A stretch of 64,000 nucleotides of DNA, taken from contig RHPI01002119.1 of assembly GCA_009103225.1 (NCBI GenBank), positions 52,588 to 116,587 on the forward strand, given 5' to 3'. The stretch is from Chlorokybus atmophyticus (Eukaryota > Streptophyta > Chlorokybophyceae > Chlorokybales > Chlorokybaceae). Below are positions 36,561 through 48,284 of this stretch, piece after piece. Each line of letters begins with the position of its first letter. Position 1 is the stretch's first letter. The notes under the pieces are model-generated. The model searched no databases and was not told where the DNA came from. It worked only from the letters and a program-made list of their open reading frames with translations. A program made the translations under genes and the position numbers.

Positions 36561-37475
36561 TCACGGCAGGCGCCATTCTTTGTTGGTCACTACCACCACC
36601 GCGGCATTTCTAGCCTCCTCGCGAGCGTCGTGACTGAGGTCGTCACGTTCGCCGATCACCAGTGGAAATATGGCGTCATGGCTGCGGAAGCCCCACATCG
36701 CTTGCAACTTGCATGTTCGGCGGGCAGCACGCCACACGTCACTGACTTTTACATTCACTACCTCCTCAGTGACAGTGACAAACTTGGTGGTGAGCCTTTG
36801 TACCACACCGCTTGTGGTAGAACCACACTGATGTCTGCTTCGAAAAGAGCATCCGCGAGAAGGATCTCGTTCATTGATTGAAGCCATTCATCACGTTCCG
36901 TGCTAGTCTTGAGCTGCAGACTCTCAAAGTGCCAACGACTTGCCGAGATCGAACTCGTCCATGGTCTCCAGCCCAATGCGTGTGGCTAGCTCGGCAGGTA
37001 TGTACCGCTGCGGGTATGCCATGACTTTTGGCTTGAACCTCTCCTCCTTTTCTTCGGCTTGAATGCGAGCAAGGGTATCGGCAGTTGTTTTGAGCTCATT
37101 CAGAATAGTGGCCGATTTAACCGTGCATTTGTCCAACTCTTCTGCTCAACCTGGGAACCAGACAGGCCCTGCCAGCAACAAACGCATGTTTTTGGTTGGA
37201 TGTAGCAGTAAGCACATTTACGCATGTTGAAGGCCACAGCTGCCTTCCATTTGTGTATGTGTTATGCATAAGGAACGCACGACCAGGTACTTCACAATGT
37301 GACGTTCACACCCTTCATCAAGCAACTCAGCCTTACTGGAGGTGTTCCTGACATGCTCAGCAGCGCTGCTATACTGCACCATCGGCCCATGAAAGCTAGG
37401 TCTGTTGTGCTTGCTCGCCGCCGGCTGGCTTGCGGCGCGCTGACGTGGCTGCAGCTCAGCTGCACCACCACGCAC
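36561..37475 (-). CDS. Possible unrecognised gene, incomplete model
   Basis: Three minus-strand segments look protein-coding: MVQYSSAAEHVRNTSSKAEL then LDEGCERHIVKYL (about 37260-37380); a charged segment with LNELKTTADTLARIQAEEKE then RYIPAELATRIGLETMDEFD (about 36940-37140); and LKTSTERDEWLQSMNEILLA (about 36820-36920). Splice-like sites lie nearby, including a GCAAGT after the second segment, but I could not build a model that keeps frame across all of them. The gene may extend beyond 37475 towards the assembly gap. No family is recognised, and it could be a decayed gene. Confidence 0.35.
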
Positions 37476-37597
37476 TAGTTGGGCGACGGCAGCTGCACAA
37501 CCCCACCCCTAGTCGACGACGAGGAGGAGGACACCAACACCATCGCCACCCTCCGCATCTTGCGTATCTCCCCCCCCCGCTGCCGACTGCAGCCGGT

Positions 37598-37717
37598 NNN
37601 NNNNNNNNNNNNNNNNNNNNNNNNNNNNNNNNNNNNNNNNNNNNNNNNNNNNNNNNNNNNNNNNNNNNNNNNNNNNNNNNNNNNNNNNNNNNNNNNNNNN
37701 NNNNNNNNNNNNNNNNN
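37598..37717. other. Assembly gap (120 N) beside a poly-C tract
   Basis: Followed by about 18 C and further C-rich sequence (37718-37744). The 22 bases just before the gap also occur in non-LTR copy 1 at about 32515-32536, so the gap may hide repeat sequence. Confidence 0.9.
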
Positions 37718-38306
37718 CCCCCCCCCCCCCCCCCCGCCCCCCCCTCCTCTGCTTATACCACCGATGACGACGACGACGACACGTTGCTGACACTGCATTG
37801 CCAGACTTCAGCCAGGCATCAGCAAGTTTTGGTGACCAAAGTGTTGCAGTTACGATGCTGGCGCGCGTGGCGCTGTTCATCACTTGTGGCATAACAAGTT
37901 GGTTGTATGATAAGCAGCAATTTTGTGACGTAGACTGCCAGCGTATCTGTTGTGCAATGACTGCATTGACAGGTGAATGCCCCTGTAACCAGTCAATGCG
38001 CGCACGCTTGTGCAAAGCCAGCAAGCCCAGTATCAACACCACTGCAAACTGCACCACCACTGCGCAACACGTGAGCACGCCCCCCGTGTCACGTCTGCAA
38101 TGTTGGCTCTTGACTTACACACTTGCTATGGTGTGCACACAACCTGAGAGTCATGCGCACACATGCACAAGCGTGCCAGATTTCTGCACTATCACTACCA
38201 CTGGTGCTGTTCGACTTTAACAGGTGCTGTACAATGTGGCAACGTTCACATCTTACTATACAACGCTCCATGCACATGTTTTTGTGTCAACGTGCTGGTC
38301 AACACA
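37718..38306. other. Intergenic, no gene seen
   Basis: C-rich tract then a GACGACGACGAC run near 37765-37780, then sequence without recognisable coding signal up to the NmrA gene stop. Confidence 0.5.
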
Positions 38307-39858
38307 TCAATTCATGGCGTAGCGAACTCCCGCATCCCACGTGCGTGCCTGGTCTGCCCATCGCGTGGCCTGAAGAAAGTCTTCAAAGGTGAGGAGACCT
38401 TCAAACTCGCTGCGGCACCGCGCCACATCGGCTTTGTACCCCTCATCACGGTAGAAGCGCACGATGTGGTAGAGCTCTCTCTTGATCAGCCACACCAACC
38501 ACGCGGGAACTTGTTTGTGTGTCACAGGGTAGCCCTGCGCTCGAGAGAAGGCTTCACATATCTGTTGGATTGACAACTCGTCGCCAGCAAGCTCAAAGGC
38601 CTGGTTGATGTACTTGTTGTCCTTGCGGGCGAGCACCATCGCAGCCACGCGACCCATGTCACGCACGGACACGAGTTGGAGCTTTGTGTCGAGTGGGAGA
38701 GCGAAAGGGAACGAGCCTTTCAATATAGATGGGCGTGTGTACTTCTTCCAGAACTCTTCCATGAATAGAGCGGCTCTGAGCATGGTGCTGGGTACGCCGT
38801 GGTCACGCAGCGCCGCCTCCACGGCGCCCTTCTGATCGATCTGAGCCACGCCGGAGTTCCTACCCACGCCACCCGCGCTGTTGTACACGAGGTGCTCCAC
38901 GCCCGCATCGCGCCCAGCCCTCGCGAGCCTCAACCCCCTCTCAACCTCTGCGCACGCGCAAGAGGAGTGAGCATGTTCATTGCCAGACGTGAGAGAGCAT
39001 TGCACTCGTACAATCGTGCGCATACACGCACATACTGACACGCACATGCGCGCACCAGCACAGAGACAGACACAGAGACACACGCACGCACGCACACCAG
39101 CACAAAGACAGACACAGAGACACAAGCATGCGCACGTGTGAACACAGGCGCGCGCGCGCACACGCACTTGATCACACACACTCACATCCGCAAACGCGCA
39201 CGCGCACGCACATGCACACACCTAGTGGCTCCGGAAGGCCTGAATCTTTTGTGACGCCATGCACGTACACCTTGCGCGCTCCCTGCAGCGCCACCTTGAG
39301 GCTGCTCTCGTCGTCCAGGTCCGCCTCCACGAGGCGACAGCCCATGCGAGCCAGCGCCTGAGGCTGGGGTTTGGAGGCGTCCCTCGTCATTATGGACAGC
39401 CGACCTGTTGACACACACAAACGATGCATGGAGTAAGAAAGGAGTACTAATTCATCAGCAGTGAATCAACCTCTTCTCTCACTTGGTTCAACGTTGGCGG
39501 ACAGGAAGCCCTGCACGGCGGAGAAGCCTGTGCCGCCTGTGACCCCAATCAGCAGGATGGGGTCATTGCTGGGCGGGGAGCCTGTGCTAGCGGACACCCT
39601 CATGACGAGTTTGCGCAACAGAATCCTGTTCCGAAGCGAACACCCTGAACCGCATTGAGCATCACTGCTGTCAGACAAGCTCATACACAGCTCAAAAAGA
39701 AAGCATGCTTTGAGCAACAACCATGTGCACAACAACAGACCTGACGACGGCCGGCGAGGTTGTGCTCTCCGCCTTAGGGACACAGAGACTTCCTCACCAC
39801 TCCTGCAGGAAGACAATGCCGCAACCGAGGCTGGAGCTAGCAGCGACGACGGCGCCAT
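38307..39858 (-). CDS. NmrA-like NAD(P)-binding protein, probably plastid
   Basis: Atypical short-chain dehydrogenase/reductase of the NmrA type; members bind NAD(P) and act as reductases or redox sensors. Minus-strand exons 39741-39858, 39483-39581, 39222-39404 and 38307-38947 join in frame to 346 residues. A Ser/Ala/Arg leader (MAPSSLLAPASVAALSSCRS, SLRRRAQPRRPSSG) suggests a transit peptide. The Rossmann start is ILLIGVTGGTGF (residues 48-59). Then follow RLSIMTRDA, GCRLVEADLDDESSLKVAL, HLVYNSAGGVGRNSG in place of the usual YxxxK active site, STMLRAALFMEEFWKKY and LVSVRDMGRVAAMVL, all typical of NmrA proteins. The substrate is unknown. Intron 3 (38948-39221) is a CA/GT alternating tract. 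Confidence 0.88.
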
Positions 39859-40292
39859 GCCCTCCTCCTAACCCCTCGCCGCCGCCGCCACCGCCAAGCT
39901 GACGTGGCCACCAAACTACTGTCTGCCCAGTCAGCAAGTTCACACATTTCTCTCATTTGCTGGAAAACTTCCTTCAGTGCACAGTCAGCATTGACCTTCC
40001 GACGTCGTACAACACGACTAGAGTACCGATCAACCTGCGCAGCAAACCCTAATGCTGGAGACTGAGAAGTCGTGATTGGCTGCAACTAGCCGGGCATTGT
40101 GCAGGCGGTTTGTGGCAGAAAGTTTAGGCTGTAGAATCGCCTGCAGGGGCATAGGGGTCCGCCTGGCCGCCCGTGTTGGGTCTCTTTGGCCGCTGCTTAG
40201 GGTTTGGCGGCGGCGGCAGCGGCGGCGGCGGGGACGCGCACCCCGGAGGACGGCCTTGGCGGCTGTGTTGGTGGCTTCGGCCTCCCGTCAAG
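39859..40292. promoter_or_regulatory. Divergent intergenic region, NmrA-like/eS4
   Basis: 434 bp between divergent genes, with a GGCGGCGGCAGCGGCGGCGG run at 40203-40229. It should contain the ribosomal protein gene promoter and 5' leader and the NmrA gene promoter. No ORF with support. Confidence 0.45.
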
Positions 40293-41801
40293 ATGGTGAG
40301 TGGATGCTGGATGTGGAATGCCGTCTGCCGGATGCTGGATGGCAATTGCTAGCGTTTGATGTTGAGTCTGGGGTTGATGAGGGTTTTGGTAGTTGTGTGT
40401 GAGGGGTTTATTTGCGGTGGTGTGAGACGAAGGAGTGTGATTGTGGTCGTGATATAGAATTGGATGTGGTTGTGTTCAGGTGCGTGGACCCAAGAAGCAC
40501 ATGAAGCGCTTGAATGCGCCCAGGCATTGGATGCTTGACAAGCTGGGCGGCATTTTTGCGCCTAAGCCCTCCCCTGGGCCGCACAAGCAGCGCGAGTGCC
40601 TGCCGCTCGTGCTGATCCTCCGCAACCGCCTTAAGTACGCGCTCACAAACAAGGAGGTGACTTCCATTGTGATGAACCGCCTCATCTCCGTGGATGGCAA
40701 AGTCCGCACTGACAGGAACTACCCCTCCGGTTTCATGGGTACGTTGGCGTCTTTGGCTTAATATTTGGAATAGTTGATCAGTGGTTGGTTGTACACTGTC
40801 ACTGCAGGTCGACATCTGCATGCAAACGCCGCGATTGCACGTTGCTATGGTTTGCCTTACTTGAACATGCTGACCACTACATCAGCTGGCGCATTGCATG
40901 ATAGCAGGCATGGAGAAATCTCATTCCAGCGTTTACATAGTCTTCTTTTTTCGCTAGAGGGGTACTTGTTCTAGGGCATGTTTGAGTACGCAACGTTTGC
41001 AGCACTCGTGGAAGTGTTTTTTTTTACATGTTCTATAGTGCGCGACAACTATGCACATGCACGTGCACCTAGCCTGAAACTGTTTTCTTTTGTAGACGTT
41101 GTGGAGATCGCCAAGACAGATGAGCACTTCAGGCTGCTGTATGACGCCAAGGGCCGGTTTGTTGTTCACCGCATCACAGCTGAGGAGGCCAAGGTACGCA
41201 TGTGCTGCATTATCACGGCAGTTTGCATGGCTTATGTTCTCCTGTGCATGAATGTACAGTTAGGCAAGCTGGCGATCAGTTGCTGCTGATTATTCTCTGA
41301 CTGCGTAGTACACCAGCACTCCACCACAAGAAGTATGGCTTGCGCATGACGTTGTTGTTGGACCCTTTGCAGTACAAGCTGTGCAAGGTGAAGCGCATGG
41401 AGATTGGTGCCAAGGGCATTCCCTATGTTGCTCTGTCCGATGGTCGCACAGTGCGCTACCCCGATCCCCTGATCAAGGTCAATGACACCGTCAAGTTTGA
41501 CCTGGAGAACAACAAGATCACAGATTTCATCAAGTTCGATGTGGGCAATGTGGCATTTGTGACCGGCGGGCACAACAGGGGACGAATCGGCATTGTGCAA
41601 CATCGTGAGAAGCACAAGGGCAGCTTTGAGATCATCCATATCAAGGATGCCGCTGGACACCAGTTCGCCACCCGCATTGGCAACGTGTTCATTGTTGGCA
41701 AGGGATCCAAGCCCTGGATCACGCTGCCCAAGGGCAAGGGTATCTGGTTGAGCATTGTGGAGGAGATGAAGAAGCGCGCAGCGGCCAAGACTGCTGCCTA
41801 A
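40293..41801 (+). CDS. RPS4: 40S ribosomal protein eS4
   Basis: Cytosolic small-subunit ribosomal protein. Exons 40293-40295, 40480-40738, 41096-41193 and 41373-41801 give 262 residues, close to the usual 263. The first coding exon is only the ATG, followed directly by a GT donor; exon 2 then supplies [20 protein letters not shown]. The protein carries the eS4 N-terminal block, S4-like RNA-binding region ([40 protein letters not shown]), [20 protein letters not shown], and the KOW region [20 protein letters not shown] near the C-terminus. All junctions keep frame. It is clearly functional and useful for calibrating codon use and splice sites. Confidence 0.97.
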
Positions 41802-42689
41802 GCTCCCAATTGATTGTGCATCATTGCTTTTGCCCGCAAGTGCTGCAGGCTTGTTTACTTACCACAGACGCTGTGGCACGCGAGAGTAGTGTCTATTGCT
41901 ATATCAATATCTGCTCTGTTCAGCTTGCTGCTGTTGTTTGGTGCATTGATGTCTGGTATACTTCAGGAAGTCGCACCCTGCATTGTAGCTCCCAAGTGGT
42001 TGCCAGCCAGATGCTGGTCTTGTAGCCAGCTGCAGAGCAGGTAGTGACTTGGGGGTGTCATGAGTGAATGTGCTGCGTTTGTGAGTCCTTGTGTATACGC
42101 CACAAACAGTTGTGAAAGGTAGAACTGGTGATGGCATTCGCCGGTCATTGTCCTCGTTTTGGTAGGGTAGGTCATACGATGTGATGAGTAAAACTGTGGG
42201 CATAATGTTTTGGCAGCGCAGCACCCAGCAAGCCAAGTGAAAAGAAGGTGATTGAGCAGAAAAAAACGATGGATGAATATATTACAAGGGTGCCCATTGG
42301 CGGCTGTGGTGTATATAAGGGGTATGGTACGGCGGCAGCATGCATGGTGTGGACAATGTGAATGGCATGCATCAGCACAAGCATACGCACGCTTTACACA
42401 TCAAATTTAACCACCGGGCTAATTCTATGGCTGCTTGCTACGCTATACCAATGCTAGCCCGCCCCGTTACATGTGTAGTTTCCAGCGTTAACCTACTCAA
42501 ACAATCACACAGTGGGCTGTACACGAGCAACGTCCTCAAGTGCTACATGCTGTCTGTCGTGTAGACGCAAGGAGGGTTGCATGCACTGTAGTTGCAGCTA
42601 GAGCCATAATGGCTGTGGCCTGCGCGCGCTGGAACGTGACATATATGCTTGCGAAAAGCAGTCACAAAGCGTGATAGATGCCGCGTCTC
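41802..42689. other. Intergenic, eS4 3' region
   Basis: Includes the eS4 3' UTR. No gene is seen before the non-LTR element remnant. Confidence 0.55.
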
Positions 42690-44720
42690 CAACTAATGAG
42701 CATCCAACACTAGGTGCGCACAAGTGGCCAACAAGTCCATTGGGCGACCCATCCAATCGTGCATCTCGATCACCAACGAGATCGGCATGTCTGTCGGGAT
42801 ATGGTCCGGGTACTTGGAGCGCTTGTCGCGCTCCGCACTCTGTGCAGCTGATCTCGCTAGGTAGTGGCTGCCGGTGATGGTGGCGTCGAGCAGCATGCGC
42901 AAGTCTCGACCCCGCTCCAAGGCAATGATGTCTATACGACATCCCTGTGCTCACCCTCTCGAACAGGCAATACCCCTGGCTGCTCGCAACGGACGGTGTA
43001 GCTCGCCTCCCACATAATGCCAGCAACAGCGTCGCGCACATCGTCGTGTGTCACAATGCAATGGCCGTGGCGCATACAAGATGTCATATGCTCGTCTCGG
43101 GCACTGGTGAGCTGATAACCATATGAACAAAGCTGCATGTGTGCCAGGAGTGGGTGTGGCCAACCAAGCAGGTGACGCATGGCTGTGCGGAACTACGAGT
43201 ATAAAAAGCGATGATCCGAGCGCGCAGAAACCGCCGTCAACCAAGCACTTGCGCCTCCTCTCGATGCCGACTGCAAGCGAGCAGCGTCCGCGATAGAGTT
43301 CAATGCCAACTCTGTCTATAGCTGAGCGCGAGCCGTGGTGTCGATGGCTGTGGTGAGGTCCTGCTGCAGAGGCAGGCTCTGTGACGTCGTAAAAGCACCC
43401 TGGTAAAAGGACTCCGGTGCGAAGTGTGGTGTCAGCTAAGCAGCCACATCACGCAATGCTCGCTGGAAGGGGAGAGTGGTAAAAGGGTTGAAAGCAGTGA
43501 CGATGGCAACAGTAAGGTCGGAGTCGTGCGTAGACCCCACTGATGCAAAGCAACGAACGAGCACAGACGCCGCCATCGCCCAACTGCCAACGAATGCTGC
43601 AGGCGCCACCTCGGCCGTGGTGCGCAGGCCAACGCCGCCCACGTCAATGAGGAAAGCTAGCTGCTGACGTACGCGTGAGCTCAGTGCCTCCGAAATGTCC
43701 GCAATATGATGTGGGCAAAACAGTCTAGCAGAGCTCTATCGAAGGCTGACAGCTGCTTGCGAAAAGCTGCTGAAGGGGCCATAGTCCGCATGAGGTAGAC
43801 TGGAAAGGCAGCAATGCAGCGTGTCAGTAGCAAAGTGGCAATTTGCGGATCACGCATGTGCTGCAGTACGCGCAACACCGCCATTGCGTGCTCTAAGCAA
43901 TAAATGTAGGCAGCAGCCACAGTAGCCGATCCCAAAGGCACCCGCAGCGCCGTGAAGTTTCTCATGCTCGTGCGTACCTCCACCGGAGAGACATCAGAAA
44001 CTTCTGAACGGTAGAAGGCGCACGACTTGTTCCAATGCACCTGCAAGCGCACTGGCTCGCGCGCAGCGCGCATATTCGCAGCTGCCGCCGCTACGTCCTC
44101 AGCCGAGCCAATCAAAATTGTGTCATCCGTGTACATGGGAGACAAATGGTGGCATAGTGGGCAATGACATCACTAACCACACGGGTATGCACAAGCGCGT
44201 ACAGTAGAACGCGGCTAAAAGATTACCTTGCCGGGTGCATGTTGGGAAAAGGATGCACTTAATGTAGTTGTCTCCGCTGTACATTAGCAGCGAAAGCGAG
44301 CTGTAGAAGCATTGTAAGAAAGGAATGAGAGGGGCGAAAAGGCCAGCCCGCAACTCCTGAAACATGGCTGCGCAATTGACGGAGTTGAAGGCGTTGGCGA
44401 TGTCGAGCTGCAGCACCACATGCTCAGGGTGGGTGTCTAACACCGCGCATATGCCATGCGCCACTATCTCAGCTCCGCCGCGTGTGGCAATTTCATACTG
44501 CCATGGCTTAAAGTGTTTCGCAGCAGTGTTGCGCATCAGCGACAAGAGTGCCCGTGCTGTTCGACGCTGCAAGATGTCCCCGATCACGATCGGGCGCACG
44601 CCACTAGGCTTCTCCAGAGCGATCAATGTGCAGACGGACAAAGCACTCGCCACACGGCCTAGGACACACCCCCCCGCTAGCACGGCGCATATGCGATGCA
44701 GGGGCAACAACGCCAAACTT

Positions 44721-44755
44721 CGGCGGTGGCCACACTTGAAGTGTGGCCACCGCCG
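44721..44755. repeat. Perfect 17 bp inverted repeat with 1-nt centre
   Basis: Arms at 44721-44737 and 44739-44755 are exact reverse complements around a single G, inside the RT upstream region of non-LTR copy 2. Confidence 0.9.
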
Positions 44756-45636
44756 CCATCTGGGTCAAATTGGTGCAGATGATCGTACGACCAACCACTA
44801 GGGCCCCCTGCACTCCGCCGCGGTGCTGTGGCCAAGGATGTGCGGAATGTGGTCACATCAAACTCAAGCTGCACCGCTGGTGCAAAGTCTGCCACCCACT
44901 CAGGTATTGAAGAAGATGGCACAGGATGCAAACGACGCAGCTCCGATGATGTTGCTGCGGATGGTGGTGCTGGTGCCGCTGGCGTTAAAGCTGCACACGC
45001 ACACTGCAACTCATCAACCTGCCCCAAACGCTCAGCTCGATGCAGAGTGGCCGCCGTCGGGTCATCTCCAACTGCAATGGCTGCCTGTGTACACACTTTG
45101 TCGCACACAATTCCTTGCGCTCATGCAACAACTGCTCCCACTCCCCCAGCAAGAAATGCCACAGCAATCGTATTGCCTGCCGGTGGGCGCCAGCACGACA
45201 CAAAGGAGACAGCACTAGCCTCGGCAACAGCCATAAGACCCACCTAGCAATGTCATCACCATCCACACCAATACGCGAGAAGCACAGAGCAATAGCATGG
45301 GCGAAGTCTGCTCTGTCCGCATAAGGGTTAAAGGACATGAAGTTCAACTCAAGTTGAGACCATCTGGTTCCCGTTTGGTTGGCATGTCTAGGCTCAAGAT
45401 CCAAGCCCGGGATGACTCGGGCATACTGGCAGTGAGGGCTGGCAAGCTGCCACCATCATGCGTTGTTGACGAAGGTGCTTGCTGACGCCGAGCTTTATGG
45501 CCTCAGCATGCGCGCACATGCAAAGGCAGTCCTCGAGCAGTGAAGCGGACGCCACAATGCTCGCAAGGTTAATCACAAAGCTGAGGACCTGAGGCATGAC
45601 GCCCTGCAGGCAGTAGCGATGAGGCCGGTGCAAGCA

Positions 45637-45960
45637 ACGATGGTAGTGGTGTCGTTGTTGTTGGTGGTGTCGTTGCCGTCTCCGTTGCCGTTGTCGCTAC
45701 TGTTGCACGTGCAGGCAGTGGTGGTGATGATGTTGTTGCAGCTGCAATTGATGGCGAAGCTGATGTCGTTGCCGGTGTTGGTACACGCGCCAGCAGCGAT
45801 GGTGGTGGTGTCGTTGTTGTTGTTAGTGGGTTCGTTGCTGTCTCCGTACCCGTTGCCGCTTCTGGTGCACATGCAAGCAATGGTGGTAATGATGTTGCTG
45901 CCGTTGCAGCTGCAGTCAGTGGCGGAGCTGATATCGTTGCCGGTGTCGGTGCAGGTAGTG
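45637..45960. repeat. Two-copy tandem repeat, about 162 bp unit
   Basis: The unit starting GATGGTAGTGGTGTCG at 45637 recurs at about 45798. The unit is a multiple of three, so the minus-strand Thr/Ala/Pro-rich reading frame is duplicated without shift within the N-terminal region of non-LTR copy 2. Confidence 0.85.
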
Positions 45961-46372
45961 ATGGTGTGGATGCTCATGGCGATGCAGATGGGAGCAGCAA
46001 GGACGATGCCAATGGTGATGGGAACAAAAAAGGGGATGTGTATGCACTCATGCGAGGTGAAGAGGATGGTGTGACAAAGGCAATAGAAGATAGTGACAAT
46101 GATGGTAAAGGGAGCGGTGTATGCAATGCAGTGTCATGACTAGGGGACACAAACCGCAATGCACGATTAATGCGTGCACGACCACCACGCAGACCAGGCC
46201 TACTAGCAGCAGGTGAAGGTTGCGTGCTCCTCTGCCCATTGCTCCCTCCTCCTTTCCTTCCTCCAATACCTCCACGGCCTTCTCCTCGGTTGAGCTGGGT
46301 GTAGTAGCCAGGGTAGGCACGAGCGGCGCTGCCCAGTATACGACCATCTGGAGTTGCAGCAGCATCCACCAT

Positions 46373-48284
46373 GTCAAAACTGGCGGCTCACAAGGGCATG
46401 GGGAACAGCGTCACGCCACGCCGGGCAGCCTGAGAAGCCGCCCTTCGCATACAGCGCCCTCAGCAACGGCCACCACCGCCGCCGCCGCCGCTAAGCCCAG
46501 CACAATACATATCATGTCTTACTGCTTGCCTAGAAGGGATGTTGGCCCCAAAGCCTATCCCTGGTGCTGTAGCAGGCATCTACATAGCTCATTGCTGAAA
46601 ACAGGTGACATGCCTGTCACCTAGTTTGCAAGCCCTAAACAATACATTACTACAGGGGTACAAGAGAGGTTATGGCAACATCATCACATAGCATAACCGC
46701 AGAGATTTCGGCCATATGGTCACCTGTCTCCTGCGAAGAATAAGGTAGATGAAAATGTCCAAGCAAGGGAGGCCACATCCGCTAACACAGTCGGTGCAGC
46801 TGCGAATGTGGATCACAAGAGCACATGTGGCAATAGCATTTGGCTGGAAAAAGTAAACCGATAAACGCTGATGGAATTTTGGTGGGTGAAGCGCACCAAA
46901 GTTAGGGGCGAAGTGACTGTATATGGGCTAATGATGATTGCGTAGGGCTGCTGCATCGCGAGGCTTTGGTTGTTATGAAAATAACGTATAGCATATGTCC
47001 GGATTGACTGTTGACTCGAAGAAGAGCACATATATATGCTTGCATTGTGCACACTCATTCGGTAAGCCACACTTGCACCGGCCGAAACAACGGAAACGGT
47101 TGTTGTTGTTGTTGTTGACATTAGCATCATTAGCGCACTTTGCCTGCTAAGATTGCGGCGGTAAAATTGTCAATGTTCATTGTAGGGGCGTTGAAAGTCA
47201 CGGCCAATTATGCTACACGAGCGAATACAAGAACAGAAGCATTGCATGAGTCAAGCGGAGCTTACGATGCATGTATGAGCACAATCACTGTCTGCACCTG
47301 GCCGGTGTGCTATGGCAACCGCGAATGAACTTTGCATGCATGCAGTCTAATTACCCAAAGTGCATATGGGCTGTGTCATACGCCAATACTTTCCCACGAA
47401 AGCAGGCCATGTTTAATGAGGAGTGATGTCACACTTATCTCACATGAGCAGGGAGTTGGCAACTTCTTGCTCATGTAAGATAATATACCACAAGTACATG
47501 ACCATTAAGCTATGGCAGCAAAAATAGCTGCCATAGCTTAATGCGGTAGCCGCGTGCTTTGCATGATTACATAGCTTATATAATCACATGATGGGGCATT
47601 CATTGCTAATTCCATCTCCGAAATTTTACGTTTACCAACCTCAGTCCTAAGTGAAACCCCAACATTGCATAACACACGTGAACAATAACTGAAAATTACA
47701 ACCAATCAACCTCTTGCACATTAAAAAACAAGCTTCATATTTGTGCTGCCCATTTGCAACATGGTAAGTTGTGTAAGATTGCTAAAAATTGTCGCTAGTT
47801 GCGCGCCGACGCAAACAGATGCTCCTAATGTTTTATTGCGTGATGATTTATTCAATCAAGTCGAGTTGTGACAATATATACGTACAAAAATTGAGTGTTG
47901 TGAATGGTGTTTAAATAGTTTAAATTATGCTTGTGCTTATGTTTATAAGAACATGCATGAGGAGGATCAACCTCCAAGGATTGTGCATATTATTCAATTA
48001 ACATTGCAAATGATTAAAATGATCCGCACACAAGCTTGCCGAACACTTGGTCCACAGTTGCTAATGCGCTGGCCCCTGCTGTTATAGCGCCGGATGACTT
48101 ATCGTCTTTTCGAGGCATACATCGCCTTATTAAAACTCATGACACCCATGAGTGGCCCTTCCGTAGGGCCGGGAGGCTCCCATGACCATCATCAAATGCA
48201 CACATGCTGCTGAACGATGCAGAGGCTTTTGAATATACATGTTACATGCTTTTGCATAGTATCACATGGGCCCTGTAGCCCGTT
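46373..48284. other. Intergenic, AT-rich, no gene seen
   Basis: Composition turns AT-rich from about 47.3 kb. It contains two hairpin-forming inverted repeats (about 47430-47485 and 47503-47543). No recognisable coding region. Confidence 0.6.
47503..47543. repeat. Perfect 17 bp inverted repeat, 7-nt loop
   Basis: Arms 47503-47519 and 47527-47543 are exact reverse complements around AAAAATA. A second imperfect inverted repeat (15 of 16 matched; core CACATGAGCA/TGCTCATGTA) lies just upstream at about 47432-47485. Confidence 0.88.

Larger units (their letters stand above)
42690..46372 (-). mobile_element. Non-LTR retrotransposon copy 2, longer, degenerate
   Basis: The minus strand shows a possible N-terminus (MVDAAATPDGRILGSAARAY near 46.3 kb), a low-complexity Thr/Pro/Ala region with a tandem repeat, WVLWLLPRLVLSPLCRAGAH and LWHFLLGEWEQLL near 45.2 kb, RRSAGGPSGWSYDHL near 44.8 kb, then reverse transcriptase: SGVRPIVIGDILQRRTARAL, VVLQLDIANAFNSVNCAAMF, and YTDDTILIGSAED as the catalytic box (44.1-44.7 kb). 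The 3' part holds a C..C-type finger and a DLRMLLDATITGSHYL/KRSKYPDHI endonuclease-like segment near 42.8 kb. Frames are broken, so it should be inactive. One ORF with RT then zinc finger then restriction-like endonuclease fits early-branching R2-like non-LTR elements. Confidence 0.82.

Noticed and set aside
38930-39220. Cys/Val-rich extension of the NmrA-like frame
   Set aside because: It is intron 3, an alternating CA/GT tract. The splice sites at 39222 and 38947 remove it and keep frame.
40076-40402. Arg-rich frame over the eS4 leader
   Set aside because: It overlaps the eS4 promoter, start codon and first intron, and is not conserved-looking.
45619-46074. Val/Leu-rich plus-strand frame resembling membrane segments
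   Set aside because: It is the reverse of the GTTGTTG-type triplet repeat in the non-LTR element; the hydrophobicity is a composition effect.
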